A DNA stretch of 64,000 bases, taken from NCBI GenBank assembly GCA_037783415.1, contig JAZGTN010000009.1, positions 10,726,001-10,790,000 of the forward strand, read 5' to 3'. The notes beneath the pieces are model-generated. The model was not told where the DNA came from and did not search any database. It saw only the letters and a list, made by a program, of their open reading frames with translations. This DNA is from Leptasterias polaris. Lineage: Eukaryota; Echinodermata; Asteroidea; Forcipulatida; Asteriidae. A program made the translations under genes and the position numbers. Shown piece after piece: positions 54,525-64,000 of the stretch (positions within the stretch are counted from its first letter, which is position 1; each line of letters begins with the position of its first letter).

Positions 54525-54745
54525 TAGGCGACTTTAGTCAACTGCACTCATACCCCCTCTTCCTTACCATACCTACATTGTAATCTGTAGGTTACCTTAG
54601 TCAACTGCACTCATACCCCCTCTTCCTCACCATAGTTGACTTTAATCAACTGAACTCATACCCCCGCTTCCTCAATTCACAATTGTTGACTTTAGTCAAC
54701 TGCACTCAATACCCCCTCCTCCCTAATAGGTGACTTAAGTCGCAT
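54525..54745. repeat. Tandem repeat of a gttgactttagtcaac palindrome unit
   Basis: Four to five units of 40-70 bases share 'ttagtcaactgcactcatac' and 'ccccctcttcct'. The core 'ttgactttagtcaa' is a near-perfect palindrome. Confidence 0.85.
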
Positions 54746-54749
54746 GCAC

Positions 54750-54895
54750 TCTGCTTACCAGAATAAGGTAACCAGCCAAAATACCATTCCACATATATGT
54801 GCAATCTGTTACTGGTATCCTGTTATTTTTGCTTAGTATAAAACTGTTCAAAGCAGTATTTGCTGTTTAAGCTGCTCTATGAAATTGGGGCCTGA
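54750..54895. mobile_element. GGGCCCAATTTCAT MITE, partial
   Basis: 'gtaaccagccaaaataccat' and 'gctgctctatgaaattgggg' match 52942-53122. The left end is decayed. Confidence 0.55.
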
Positions 54896-55183
54896 TACAC
54901 AGAGAGTGACGGACGCTCTTGAGCCTGTCCCTCAGCGGAACGACAAATGTATTGGTTGAACAATGTATGTTTGGGATGAATCACATTGTTAAGATTACTT
55001 GGAGGAGAGGTTCTTGATGATGCGATGAGGTCTGGTCCGGGGAGGACGCGGTTAAGAATAAATGTCATCAGCGAGGCGGTTGTTTGGGGAGACGGGGGGA
55101 GGAAGGAGATCTCATCGAGTTGATTGGGTGTCGTGTGGACTGCTCTCATCACCAGTGATGTCTCCTCGTGTTGGAAGATGTAG
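54896..55183. other. Unassigned GC-richer stretch
   Basis: The sequence is not repeated in the window. It contains ATTGTT pairs near 54955-54990 (Sox-like) and a 91-codon minus frame with no domain. Confidence 0.35.
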
Positions 55184-55300
55184 GCGTGCTGTGGCCGAGC
55201 CGTTTAGAGCATCGTGCTCAAGTTCTGGTGGCTGAGTCATCCGGGGGTGGGTTTGAATCCCGGTCATGACACTTGTGTCCTTGAGCAAGACCACCATAAC
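55184..55300 (+). repeat. tRNA-Leu SINE head
   Basis: 'gctgtggccgagccgtttag', an anticodon-like 'gctcaag' and box B 'ggtttgaatcc', then 'acttgtgtccttgagcaaga'. The body is lost. Confidence 0.75.
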
Positions 55301-55369
55301 CAGAGTCTATCAGTTAGGGCGTTGAGTTACCATAGAGTTGCTTTAAAAGCAGAAAAATATTGCTTAACA

Positions 55370-55715
55370 ATTTTCAGCTCGGCAGAAATGAGCAGGAATA
55401 CCAGTCACAAATGATACATGTAACATGGTATTTTGGCTGGTAACGTAGGGAACGATATCTTCTATTAGTTTTGCATAGCAATGTAATTAGATTGAATATG
55501 TTTTGTGCACACTGAATGCCAACATTGAGTACATACACTGTACATGTAGCAAAGGATGACTCTTGAGTAGCAAATGATACACTTTGTGTGGCATTTTGCT
55601 ATTCTAATTCTATACAAAGGAAAATCCTTCATTGTTACCTTATTCTGGTAAGCATATTTTTTGTTGTGCTTAGCTACTGTTTGTGCTTAAGCAGCTCTAT
55701 GAAATTGGGCCATGG
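55370..55715. mobile_element. GGGCCCAATTTCAT MITE, expanded or dimeric copy
   Basis: 'aaaatattgcttaacaattt' and 'ggtattttggctggtaacgt' occur at the left and 'gcagctctatgaaattgggc' at the right. The length is twice the norm, so it may be two merged copies. 55716-56018 holds unassigned sequence. Confidence 0.5.
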
Positions 55716-56021
55716 TTTTGGATTGTGTTTGAGTGGGGCAGGATCCTAGTAAATCCATCAGGGGAGCTTTGCAAGAAAACAACAATTCTCTACCTCATTC
55801 AATGAGGAAGACACTTCCTGCCGCTACAACAGCTAACAAAGATGTTTTTAAATTTAAGTATTAGTAAATTTGCGGGTACAACCTTGTGTAAATCTCTATA
55901 AGGAGGAGCGATGGCTCAGAAAATACCCGATGTGGTCTCGACATTTTGAACAGTATGCTCTGTTTGTCTTCAGGAGAAAGTTTAGTTGCTTCTTATTTTC
56001 CACATCATGCAAAACTTCTAA

Positions 56022-56331
56022 CACCCGGTTCAGACAGGCGCTCTAGAGTCGCGCCGAACCAAACTATTGAATTAAGTACATGAAAAGTTCGACGTCTGAA
56101 ACAGTTAAGAGCGACTGGACGCGCTAGAAGTCGAAAGATCGACTGTTGCAGTCGTTCGGAACGACTCTGGAGCGCCTTGGTTTCAGACGTCGATCTTGTC
56201 ATGAGCCTAATCTATTGTAAATGTTTTGTTAAGTTCGTCTGTCTGAAACCAAAATTTAATTGGGTCGACCTAGAGTCGCTGCTAATCTATTTGGTTCGGC
56301 GCGACTCTAGAGCGCCTGTCTGAAACGGGTG
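56022..56331. mobile_element. 310-bp Harbinger-like MITE, TSD taa
   Basis: The left end CACCCGGTTCAGACAGGCGC and the complement of the right end CACCCGTTTCAGACAGGCGC pair over about 43 bases with two mismatches. TAA lies at 56019-56021 and 56332-56334. A three-base TWA target is the hallmark of PIF/Harbinger. The interior repeats 'cgactctagagcgcc'-like pieces. There is no transposase. Confidence 0.85.
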
Positions 56332-56334
56332 TAA

Positions 56335-57900
56335 CATCACTAGCAAAGATGTTGTTGATGTGATTAGGGTCTGTATGTACATGTCGATGTAAACACTTCT
56401 GTCACTTTTGGAACAAACATTTTTACAAGATGTATGCAAACACAGAGAGGACTGGATGGAAGATGCCTATCATCTCCTCAACACCATCGAGACAAAGAAA
56501 CTTTCCACATCTTCTTTGTTGATCCTCCCTCCCTTCCTCATCGGAGACAAAGACCATCGCTACATTCCGTCATCCCCCATCCTCCCTCTCTCTCCTGCAT
56601 TCATCAAATCTCCCATCGCGGTCGTAAATCATTCTCATCGTAAACACCTCGGGACAGAGTACAACAAGCAGCGATGCTACTCCGCACCAGACCCTGGCAC
56701 ATGGCATCTTGTTGAAAAGATTCCCCCCCCCCCCCCCCCCCCCCCCGTTCATAAACTTCACAAAGATATATCTCATCCGCTACACAAACAAACTTGACAA
56801 GTCTGGCATCACGCCTTCTCAGTGCGGACTCCTTTTACACCTGCAGTCGTATTTGTTTTACCAAGAGAAGGTTTCCATGTTGCCCTGTCAGTCAATTAGA
56901 AACGGAGTGGAATTGCTTGCGACTCGTGGGGAAAGTCTCACCATCTGGCCCCCACTACATGTACCTCTAGTTGGGCCACCAATTGGTGTAAATATTTTGG
57001 GTCATTTCATACGCTGGAATTTCAGTGTTATGACAGGTATGGTGTTTTGGGAAATGGTCTCTGTCTATAAATTAGGAGATGGTGACATGAATGAGAATAG
57101 ACACGACCCTTCTTCCATCTTCTTCGTCTTTCGATTATGAAGTTTGTGATGGTTTTTTCAGGCATGGACGTAATGTACAAGCTGTGCACAAACTCCTTGA
57201 AGATTGTGGTCTGTGTTTTTATGAGGGGATTTTGTGTTTTTCGCAGGTCTGCGTATGTGGGGGTAACTGGTGGCACCTTTGTCTCCTTTGTCTCATCTAC
57301 CCCTAGCATTTTATATGAAAATTGTTGTTAACGGAGTTATGGACAATTTTTTTGCTCCTTGACCTCCCAAAATTCTTTGTCCAGACATGTGTGTTTTCTA
57401 TTTCCTAGTGGTACACTGATGTACATGTACGTGTTTTTCGTACTGCAAACGTGAAGTGTCAGAGTATACTAAACCTGTCTTAGTCATTGTTTCTAAAGCC
57501 AAATGAAATAAAAACCATGGTGTGCTTTTGATTTCATTGCATCTGAACCTAAGATTATAGAGCAGCGAAGGCGCAAAATGGGAAACTGGAGCTCTATCTA
57601 TTGTTGGAATGTGAAATACTCATTGGCGCCATTTCAGCAAGCAATGTTTCATTGTACCATTGATAGCAATGATTATTGTCTGCACTGATATGTTGCATCA
57701 AAAGAGTGGCCTGCTGATTTGGCGTCCAGTGCACATTTAACATTTCAGCCTGAGCTCCCTATCCTGCGCCTTCGGTATCATCTTATAATACCCAGATTGT
57801 CTCTGGTGGGACAAAGATGGGGTGTGGAGGGGGAAGGAGGTGGGGGCGGTCAGGAATGTATACATGTAGGTGGCATGGGTTGGGGTAGGGTGGGTTTTCC
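56335..57900. other. Unassigned stretch with a 24-C run
   Basis: 24 C lie at 56723-56746, which makes several overlapping proline-rich frames (129 and 143 codons). The frame at 56408-56797 has no domain, and the C run is not conserved coding. I do not call a gene, though 56408-56700 is not repetitive in the window. Confidence 0.35.
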
Positions 57901-57904
57901 CCAA

Positions 57905-58090
57905 GGGCTGTGCTAAGCACAAAAACTTGCTAAGCGCAGAAAAACTTTGCTTAGCAGACACAGGTTACCTGCCAACATTCCATAGAGTTAACATTGTTGC
58001 AACTGGTGCCCCGCTCATTTTTTGCTAAGCAAAGACATTTTCCAAGCAGTATTTTCTGCTAAACAGCTTTATGAAATTGGACCCTGTTCT
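57905..58090. mobile_element. GGGCCCAATTTCAT MITE copy
   Basis: It shows 'tgctaagcacaaaaacttgc', 'caactggtgccccgctcatt' and 'aaacagctttatgaaattgg'. The left end is partial. Confidence 0.65.
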
Positions 58091-59049
58091 GATGCACAGC
58101 AAATAAAGTAAAATGCATTGTAAGATATTTATATGATTTATGAAGAAAAAAACCTTTACTGGTGTGCAACACAAATCATTATACGTGACTGTTGACCCAT
58201 GGCACAACTTGCCAGTCCTTGGGAGTCAAAATGTACAAAAGAAATTGACTCCCGAAATGGTGGAAATGGTAGACGCAGTGCCGCTTTGTGCAAGGGGTCA
58301 ATACTGACTCAGTGACTCCACTGGTTTTGATATCACTGTGCTGTACTGTGTTTGAGGACTTGTAACTGACCAGTCCTGTCAGACCATGGACAGCAGAGCC
58401 CCAGGCCACACAGGCTCATGGTCACCCTTGCTCTATGGTCATCAGTTAGCCGCTCATTTGATACTTTATGATACCAATAGCTGGATAATGTTGATAAACA
58501 TTGCTCCTTAATGTGAGTCTAGTGTCAATCAGTGGTTTGCTTCCTGCAGCAAGCATGGCTAAAATATCAAGCAGGCGTATGATTTCTCAGGATTTATCCT
58601 CATTTCAGGATTTTCTCAAAATCTTAAAGCCTTCAGATTTTCTTGAAAGAAGTAAAGCAATCAACAAAGTAACAAAGAAATAGTCAACATTGTGTCCTGT
58701 TGTTTTGTCTTTCTGATCGGACTCGCATGTAGGAAATTTCGCCCAAGCATGCTGAATAGAAATGAGGTCTTTATAAAGTTCGTTATGTGTTTGTCTTGGT
58801 TTTAAAAATCCTACTGTGCGACCTCAAGCATTCTACATGTGTACAGTTAGATGGCTTTATCTTGATGAATTTTCTGAATTTGATCTGGAAAGTTAAACAA
58901 ACCTATGTATCATTTGTTTTATTTTTTGAGAAAATAGAATTGCTGTTGCAAACTGCTTACCAACCAAAAGGGACCTACAGTGTAAGCCTATTTATTTATT
59001 TTTTAAAATGTGTTTTTATTGAATGGTATTATTTTGTTGTTTATTGCAG
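58091..59049. other. Unassigned stretch before the possible coding exon
   Basis: No supported gene. The last 30 bases are T-rich and end in 'tttattgcag', a good splice acceptor. Confidence 0.4.
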
Positions 59050-59168
59050 GTTGACTGGTGCTGGAGTTTACTTTAATCTGATCTAGTATTTAATGGAAAG
59101 ACAATGGCTGCATTATTCAGGCGGTGCTAGCCTACAGGCTGGAGAGGAGACCAGCTCAATTCATGTAC
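59050..59168 (+). CDS. Possible first coding exon of an unknown gene
   Basis: A T-rich tract and TTTATTGCAG precede base 59050, and TGTAC|GTAAGT follows base 59168; both are strong splice signals. An ATG at 59093 opens 25 codons plus one base: MERQWLHYSGGASLQAGEET then SSIHV. The frame is stopped by TAG 9 bases upstream of the ATG, which fits a translation start. The composition is protein-like and no repeat covers it. I do not recognise the protein, and the next exon is not found in the window. The Kozak context (T at -3) is weak. It could pair with the possible first exon at 45755. Confidence 0.4.
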
Positions 59169-59289
59169 GTAAGTAGCTTTAAAGTGTAGAAGATTTTGAG
59201 GTGTAGGTAAAAACTTTGTAAACGGAACAAAATTGAAGTTTAAAAACAGTGACAATTTAAGGTCTTGTCGCATGAGGTAATTTACAGGC

Positions 59290-59632
59290 AATAATAATAA
59301 TAATAATAACTAGTTCTTATATATAGCGCATTTCACAATAACGGTATATGCGCTTTACATTAGTGCCCTGGTCATTGGGCCAATAACATTCCTTTAATCT
59401 GTCTCAGCTCCCTGGGGAGTATACAGCCCGGGCTGCCGTGATGGCGCTCCGAAGGCTTTTTCAAACACAATATCAACCTCTACCCTTGCAGGTACCCATT
59501 TATACCCCTGGGTGAAGAGAAGCAATTATAGCAAAGTGTCTTGCTCAAGGACACAAGCGTCATGACCGGGACTCGAACTCACACCCCGATGACTAAACCA
59601 CCAGAACTTGAATCCGATGCTCTTAACTAGTT
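59290..59632 (-). repeat. tRNA-Leu SINE, body B, minus strand
   Basis: On the minus strand the head with box B 'ggggtgtgagttcgagtccc' is at the right and the tail with 'gcgctatatataagaacta' and att repeats at the left. The body 'ctccccagggagctgagaca' is type B. Confidence 0.85.
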
Positions 59633-59635
59633 CTA

Positions 59636-60252
59636 AATGCAGCAAAATGCAACACAGTTGAACTTGAAATGACAACTCTGCTTACTGCAGCAAAATGCAA
59701 CACAGTTGAAATGACAACTCTGCTTACTGCAGCAAAATGCAACACAGTTGAACTGACAACCCTGCTTACTGCAGCAAAATGCAACACAGTTGAAATGACA
59801 ACTCTGCTTACTGCAGCAAAATGCAACACAGTTGAAATGACAACTCTGCTTACTGCAGCAAAATGCAACACAGTTGAACTTGAAATGACAACTCTGCTTA
59901 CTGCAGCAAAATGCAACACAGTTGAAATGACAACTCTGCTTACTGCAGCAAAATGCAACACAGTTGAACTTGAAATGACAACTCTGCTTACTGCAGCAAA
60001 ATGCAACACAGTTGAAATGACAACTCTGCTTACTGCAGCAAAATGCAACACAGTTGAAATGACAACCCTGCTTACTGCAGCAAAATGCAACACAGTTGAA
60101 CTGACAACCCTGCTTACTGCAGCAAAATGCAACACAGTTGAAATGACAACCCTGCTTACTGCAGCAAAATGCAACACAGTTGAACTGACAACCCTGCTTA
60201 CTGCAGCAAAATGCAACACAGTTGAACTGACAACCCTGCTTACTGCAGCAAA
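59636..60252. repeat. 42/48-bp minisatellite, about 14 units, open on both strands
   Basis: The unit is 'gcagcaaaatgcaacacagt' followed by 'tgaaatgacaactctgctta' and 'ct'. Three units have an extra six bases ('cttgaa'). Lengths 42 and 48 are multiples of three and the unit lacks stops in several frames, so frames of 223 (plus), 211 and 278 (minus) codons run through it. It begins 3 bases from the end of the SINE. I consider it noncoding. Confidence 0.95.
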
Positions 60253-61770
60253 ATGCAATCAGAAGATTCTGTTGCATTGTGAATTGACCTGGTGTATGAC
60301 AGTCTTGGCACTGGGCAGTTACTCTGCTAAACCCCCCTAATGTGCATTGAAGTTTGCTGGTGACTGGGATTGCACATGGACATGACATGGCCATGTAGAA
60401 CCCTGCTGAACGCAGCACAGTGCAACAGAGTATGGGGTTTGAGTTGACTGTTTTAAAAAAATGCAACAAATAGCAATTTTTCCGATTTGGTGCATTTTGT
60501 TTAATTTTTCACTTTGCACATTCTGGCATCTTAGTTTACCAGTGCAACTAATAAGCTGTTTGAAAACTTTGCCAGTTTGGGCCAGCCTAGTTAGTTGGGC
60601 ATCCCAAGCAGCCTTGGTTTGCTCAAATCAATATGAAATTGAAGAAGGCTGTCAACAGAGGGCGCTCTCCATGGCTACTGCAATTTTTTCTCATTTACTG
60701 GTTTTTGTGCTATTTGTAAACAATTTTCTTTCTCCACCACTTTTAGATTTAAAGGTAAGGTTACAAACTTAAAATTTGTTGTGCTTTTGGAACTTATGGA
60801 AGGGGAAGACAGTTTCCCCTCTAAAAAGACATAGAGGTAGAGGGATGGAACAGTTAAAGTGGCACCATTGCAATGTCGAGGGGTGATTGCCTCTGTTTCA
60901 ACCTTTAAAGATAGGATCATACTTTGTTAATCACCCTGGAAATTTTTTTTATTTTGTCTGAGGTGATTAGAAATTAACTACACAAGCACACTTACCATAG
61001 CGCAAAGGGATCGTAATTTTATAATCACGAAGACGAGTAAAACATCACTGCTATTTTTTCATAATTATTTTTTCCATGTTCGTTTTTTAAGATTTTTTCT
61101 AAAACCATAGCTTTACAGGGTACAAAGCTATGTTGAAAATAGTGTATTTCTGTTGATTGTCTGAAGGTGACATTTAGAAATTTCTGTGGCGTCCGTTTGA
61201 ATGCTGCCCTCAATACAGCCAGATGGATTTAACGTTCTTTGTTAAAATACCATGACAGTTTTTTTGCTTAGCAAGTAGACGATGTATTCAACTGAAACTT
61301 CCCCAGGTGACTTTTGTTGTATCTTTCTTGGTAGTTTTGCTTATAAATCAGCATTTCGGTCTAAAAAACCAACTGATGACAAAACTTTTACCTTTAAGTT
61401 TCCAGCCTGAAATTGGTCTGTGAAAGTGCACAGTGAGAGCCCCTTTAAGTTGGCTCTTCCAGTCTATTTATATTATCATCTCACTGGTGTTTGTTTTATA
61501 CAACCTCTTCAACAGCCTCAGGAATCTACCAACTCCCCCCTATTCTAAACCAAATGGTATCTGCCCTGTCCCTGGGGACGTGCGGTTTGGCAAACTGGTG
61601 TTGACTGTGTTCATTATGGGATAGGGGTGTTTGGTGTGATTTTTGTTTTCAAGCTGTGCTTAAAAAATTGTTTCAGTTGATGGTAACGGGATATTGAAAT
61701 GATCAGTACAATGTGAAGACAGTAAGGTGTTTAAATTGAACTGAAGTTTCTTTGTGTCAGGTCTTGAACT
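60253..61770. other. Unassigned stretch
   Basis: Bases 60750-60758 show an acceptor-like CACTTTTAG and a donor AAAG|GTAAGG only 8 bases apart, so no exon is called. A 63-codon frame at 61433-61624 is hydrophobic at its start with no domain. Confidence 0.4.
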
Positions 61771-62475
61771 TCGCTCTTGAAGGGGCACTGCAGTTTTCCT
61801 CTGGTGAAGGGGCACTTCTAAATGTATAAGGGAAATATAAATTCGTATTGGAACTTTGCAAAGGGCAACACAGCAAAAGCACAGGGCACCACGGCAACTG
61901 CTGTGGGTGCCATGGGTTATTTCGAGGCCGGCTTGTATGGTGATTGGCATTGAGCACTTGAAGGGGCACGGCAGTTTTCCTCTGGTGAAGGGGCACTTCT
62001 AAATGTATAAGGGAAATATAAATTCGTATTGGAACTTTGCAAAGGGCACCACAGCAAAAGCACAGGGCACCACAGCAACTGCTGTGGGTGCCATGGGTTA
62101 TTTCGAGGCCGGCTTGTATGGTGATTGGCATTGAGCACTTGAAGGGGCACGGCAGTTTTCCTCTGGTGAAGGGGCACTTCTAAATGTATAAGGGAAATAT
62201 AAATTCGTATTGGAACTTTGCAAAGGGCACCACAGCAAAAGCACAGGGCACCACAGCAACTGCTGTGGGTGCCGTGGGTTATTTCGAGGCCGGCTTGTAT
62301 GGTGATTGGCATTGAGCACTTGAAGGGGCACGGCAGTTTTCCTCTGGTGAAGGGGCACTTCTATAAGGGAAATATAAATTCGTATGGGAACTTTGCAAAG
62401 GGCACCACAGCAAAAGCACAGGGCACCCGAGGTGCCGTGGGTTATTTCGAGGCCTGCTTGTACATGTACATGTAT
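61771..62475 (+). repeat. 181-bp tandem array (four units) of a GGCC-type MITE
   Basis: Units start near 61771, 61952, 62133 and 62314, giving an exact 181-base period. Each has 'cttgaaggggcacggcagtt', 'aaatataaattcgtattgga' and 'ccatgggttatttcgaggcc'. The fourth lacks about 25 bases. The 124-161 codon minus frames are array products. The left copy's opening 'caggtcttgaacttcgctct' resembles the MITE end. Confidence 0.93.
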
Positions 62476-62499
62476 GGTGATTTGGCATTGAGCACAAGA

Positions 62500-62650
62500 A
62501 CTCGCTTGGCATAGAAAATATTGCTGAGCGGAAAGGGTTACCAGCCGGAATGAAATGTAATTTCTATTGTGTGACTGGTTCACTGGTATTATTTTGCTTA
62601 ATTAACAGCTTTTCCAAATTGGGCCCTGGGGGCAGTTTCATAATAACCTG
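62500..62650. mobile_element. GGGCCCAATTTCAT MITE, partial
   Basis: 'tggcatagaaaatattgctg', 'gaaagggttaccagccggaa' and 'cagcttttccaaattgggcc' place it in the 52942 family. A short 'gata' repeat follows at 62693-62711. Confidence 0.6.
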
Positions 62651-62929
62651 TACGCATAATAGCTCTGGATTTGTAAAGCATCTTTAATGATGGATAGATA
62701 GATAGATAGACTAAAACTTTAATATCCCTCACCGGGGCAATTAAAATGGCCTTGACAAAGAACTGCATGCAAATACAAATACAAACGATCACTAACTGAA
62801 GGATACACATTTAAAAATTGCATATAATTAAAAAAATTAGTTCTAATTAGTTTACATCACACACACAAAATTTGTACATAAAACAGCGGGAAGACAATTT
62901 GGTAATTAGGGATCATTGTACCATTTCTT

Positions 62930-63215
62930 CTGCTGATACATGTAGGCAGAGTGTGGGTTCGAGTCCCAGTCTTGGCAATTATTTGTCCTTGAGCAAGATT
63001 CTTCGGATGGGTAAGATGTAAGTCCTGTGTACAAGGATTGGTAGTGCATAATTATGTAACAGAACCCATCTGGAGCCCTTATTAAGAGAGGTTGGGGTTA
63101 AACCCAGTGTTTCTGGTTAAGCAACCCTGTTTAAAGGTTTCCTCAAGCTTGCGAGCTACAGTGATTAAGTTCACTTAATGAGGCATCCTAGGACAATAAA
63201 GTAATAATAATATTA
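62930..63215 (+). repeat. Decayed tRNA-Leu SINE, body A
   Basis: 'agagtgtgggttcgagtccc', 'cttgagcaagattcttcgga' and 'gttggggttaaacccagtgt' match the SINE. The tail is 'aataaagtaataataatatt'. Confidence 0.65.
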
Positions 63216-64000
63216 ACTCTTCTGAGGTTCTTTAAGTTACAGTAGTAGTACTTCAACCTTGAGTAACAAACTTACAGACTGGACTGGAAAGACAAGTATT
63301 TGAACCAGCTAAATGTACAACTACCACATTCCTCAGTGGTAAGACATGGGGAGTGGTGGGTACACAAGTTCAAACAACAACACACAAAATGGTGTGGGCA
63401 GCGGCTTGAAAGAAGACCAGTAACCCAATGATTCAATCAACCTACAAATGTTAATGCCCCACTCACTTTGCCCCATGTGTCAATGAAACAGTGGTAAGAA
63501 CAATGCACATCGACTGCCACTGGCAGAAATGAAATATGTACAGCGATGACCTAACTTGACCCTCCTTTGATGGAATTGACCCCTGACCCGATTGGGCTAT
63601 TCCATTTTTGGCACACTTTTTTGGGGGGTGTTCACTTCATGAGGGTGAGTTGTTTGCATGCATTGTTTGTACTTGAGTTATTTGTTATGGAGTGGTGATT
63701 GTTTTAACTTCTGGATGGAATTGGCAGCAGTATGCAGAGGTTAACTTCATTTGGTCGGAATGCTTCCCCGCATTTGTGTCTGTTGCTGACTGATACAAAT
63801 TTATTCAGGTGGACTTTTTGGCCATTTTGTACTTATCGTTGACAGATGGGCATATTTGGACATGATATACTTGTCCTGCCTGTTCTACAGATGCTAAGGA
63901 AATTACTGAATTGAAACAGACACAAGTTTCTCAACAGTTTGAATTTTTTCTTTAATTGTCAGAAGCATTGAACAGTACAAGTTTGATAATGAGTTACAGG
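63216..64000. other. Unassigned right edge
   Basis: I see no supported gene, RNA or window repeat here. 'tgcatgcattg' near 63656 is a short palindrome. Confidence 0.4.

Noticed and set aside
56408..57140. 129- and 143-codon plus frames with proline runs
   Set aside because: The proline comes from a 24-C tract, two overlapping frames share it, and no domain or splice signal supports either.
59623..60469. Frames of 211-278 codons
   Set aside because: They run through the 42/48-bp minisatellite, are open on both strands at once, and have no domain or splice context.
60750..60760. An 8-base microexon
   Set aside because: The splice-like signals are good, but there is no reading frame evidence or neighbour exon.
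61660..62583. Cys/Leu-rich minus-strand frames up to 161 codons
   Set aside because: They are the 181-bp tandem array. The same peptide recurs at 181-base spacing in shifting frames.

Overview
This window looks like nuclear DNA from a multicellular animal, most likely a marine invertebrate deuterostome. The only gene I can name with confidence is the 5' half of NDUFS2, the nuclear-encoded 49 kDa subunit of mitochondrial complex I. It is on the minus strand, split into five exons with GT/AG splice sites between 448 and 6844, and runs off the left edge. Introns of this kind, tRNA-derived SINEs, many short foldback elements, frequent 'acatgtac' runs and the phrase 'agagggcgct' in intergenic DNA suggest an echinoderm, possibly a sea star. 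That placement is an inference from general style, not a match.

The other 57 kb (about 6.9-64 kb) is intergenic or intronic and very rich in repeats. Nearly every long reading frame there is an open frame through a repeat. I found no rRNA, CRISPR array, complete transposase, prokaryotic operon or viral gene. Three stretches look like exons of unknown genes: one near 41.3 kb, a GC-rich possible first exon ending in a splice donor at 45755, and a possible first coding exon at 59050-59168. The last two are on the plus strand and could belong to one gene with a 13 kb intron, but nothing here proves it.

The repeats fall into families defined by their ends and target-site duplications (TSDs). They are: a tRNA-Leu(CAA)-derived SINE with at least three bodies; a second tRNA-derived SINE; hAT-like MITEs with perfect 8-bp TSDs; several TTAA-flanked families, some with piggyBac-like CCC ends; TA-flanked foldbacks, including a 158-bp family with three copies of identical length and a 1,645-bp element with 50-bp perfect ends; a TAA-flanked Harbinger-like MITE; and two 1.06-kb elements with 7-bp TSDs. 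Several are nested, and homologous copies in the window serve as empty sites that fix the boundaries. There are also two non-LTR retrotransposon tail fragments, a perfect 134-bp inverted repeat, and tandem arrays with periods of 14, 25, 42/48 and 181 bp.

I did not find a clear new multi-gene system. The most notable signals are the clustered nuclear-receptor half-sites in NDUFS2 intron 1, the perfect inverted repeat at 24.6 kb, the 1,645-bp element at 49.4 kb, and a MITE family that has seeded tandem arrays at two or three places.
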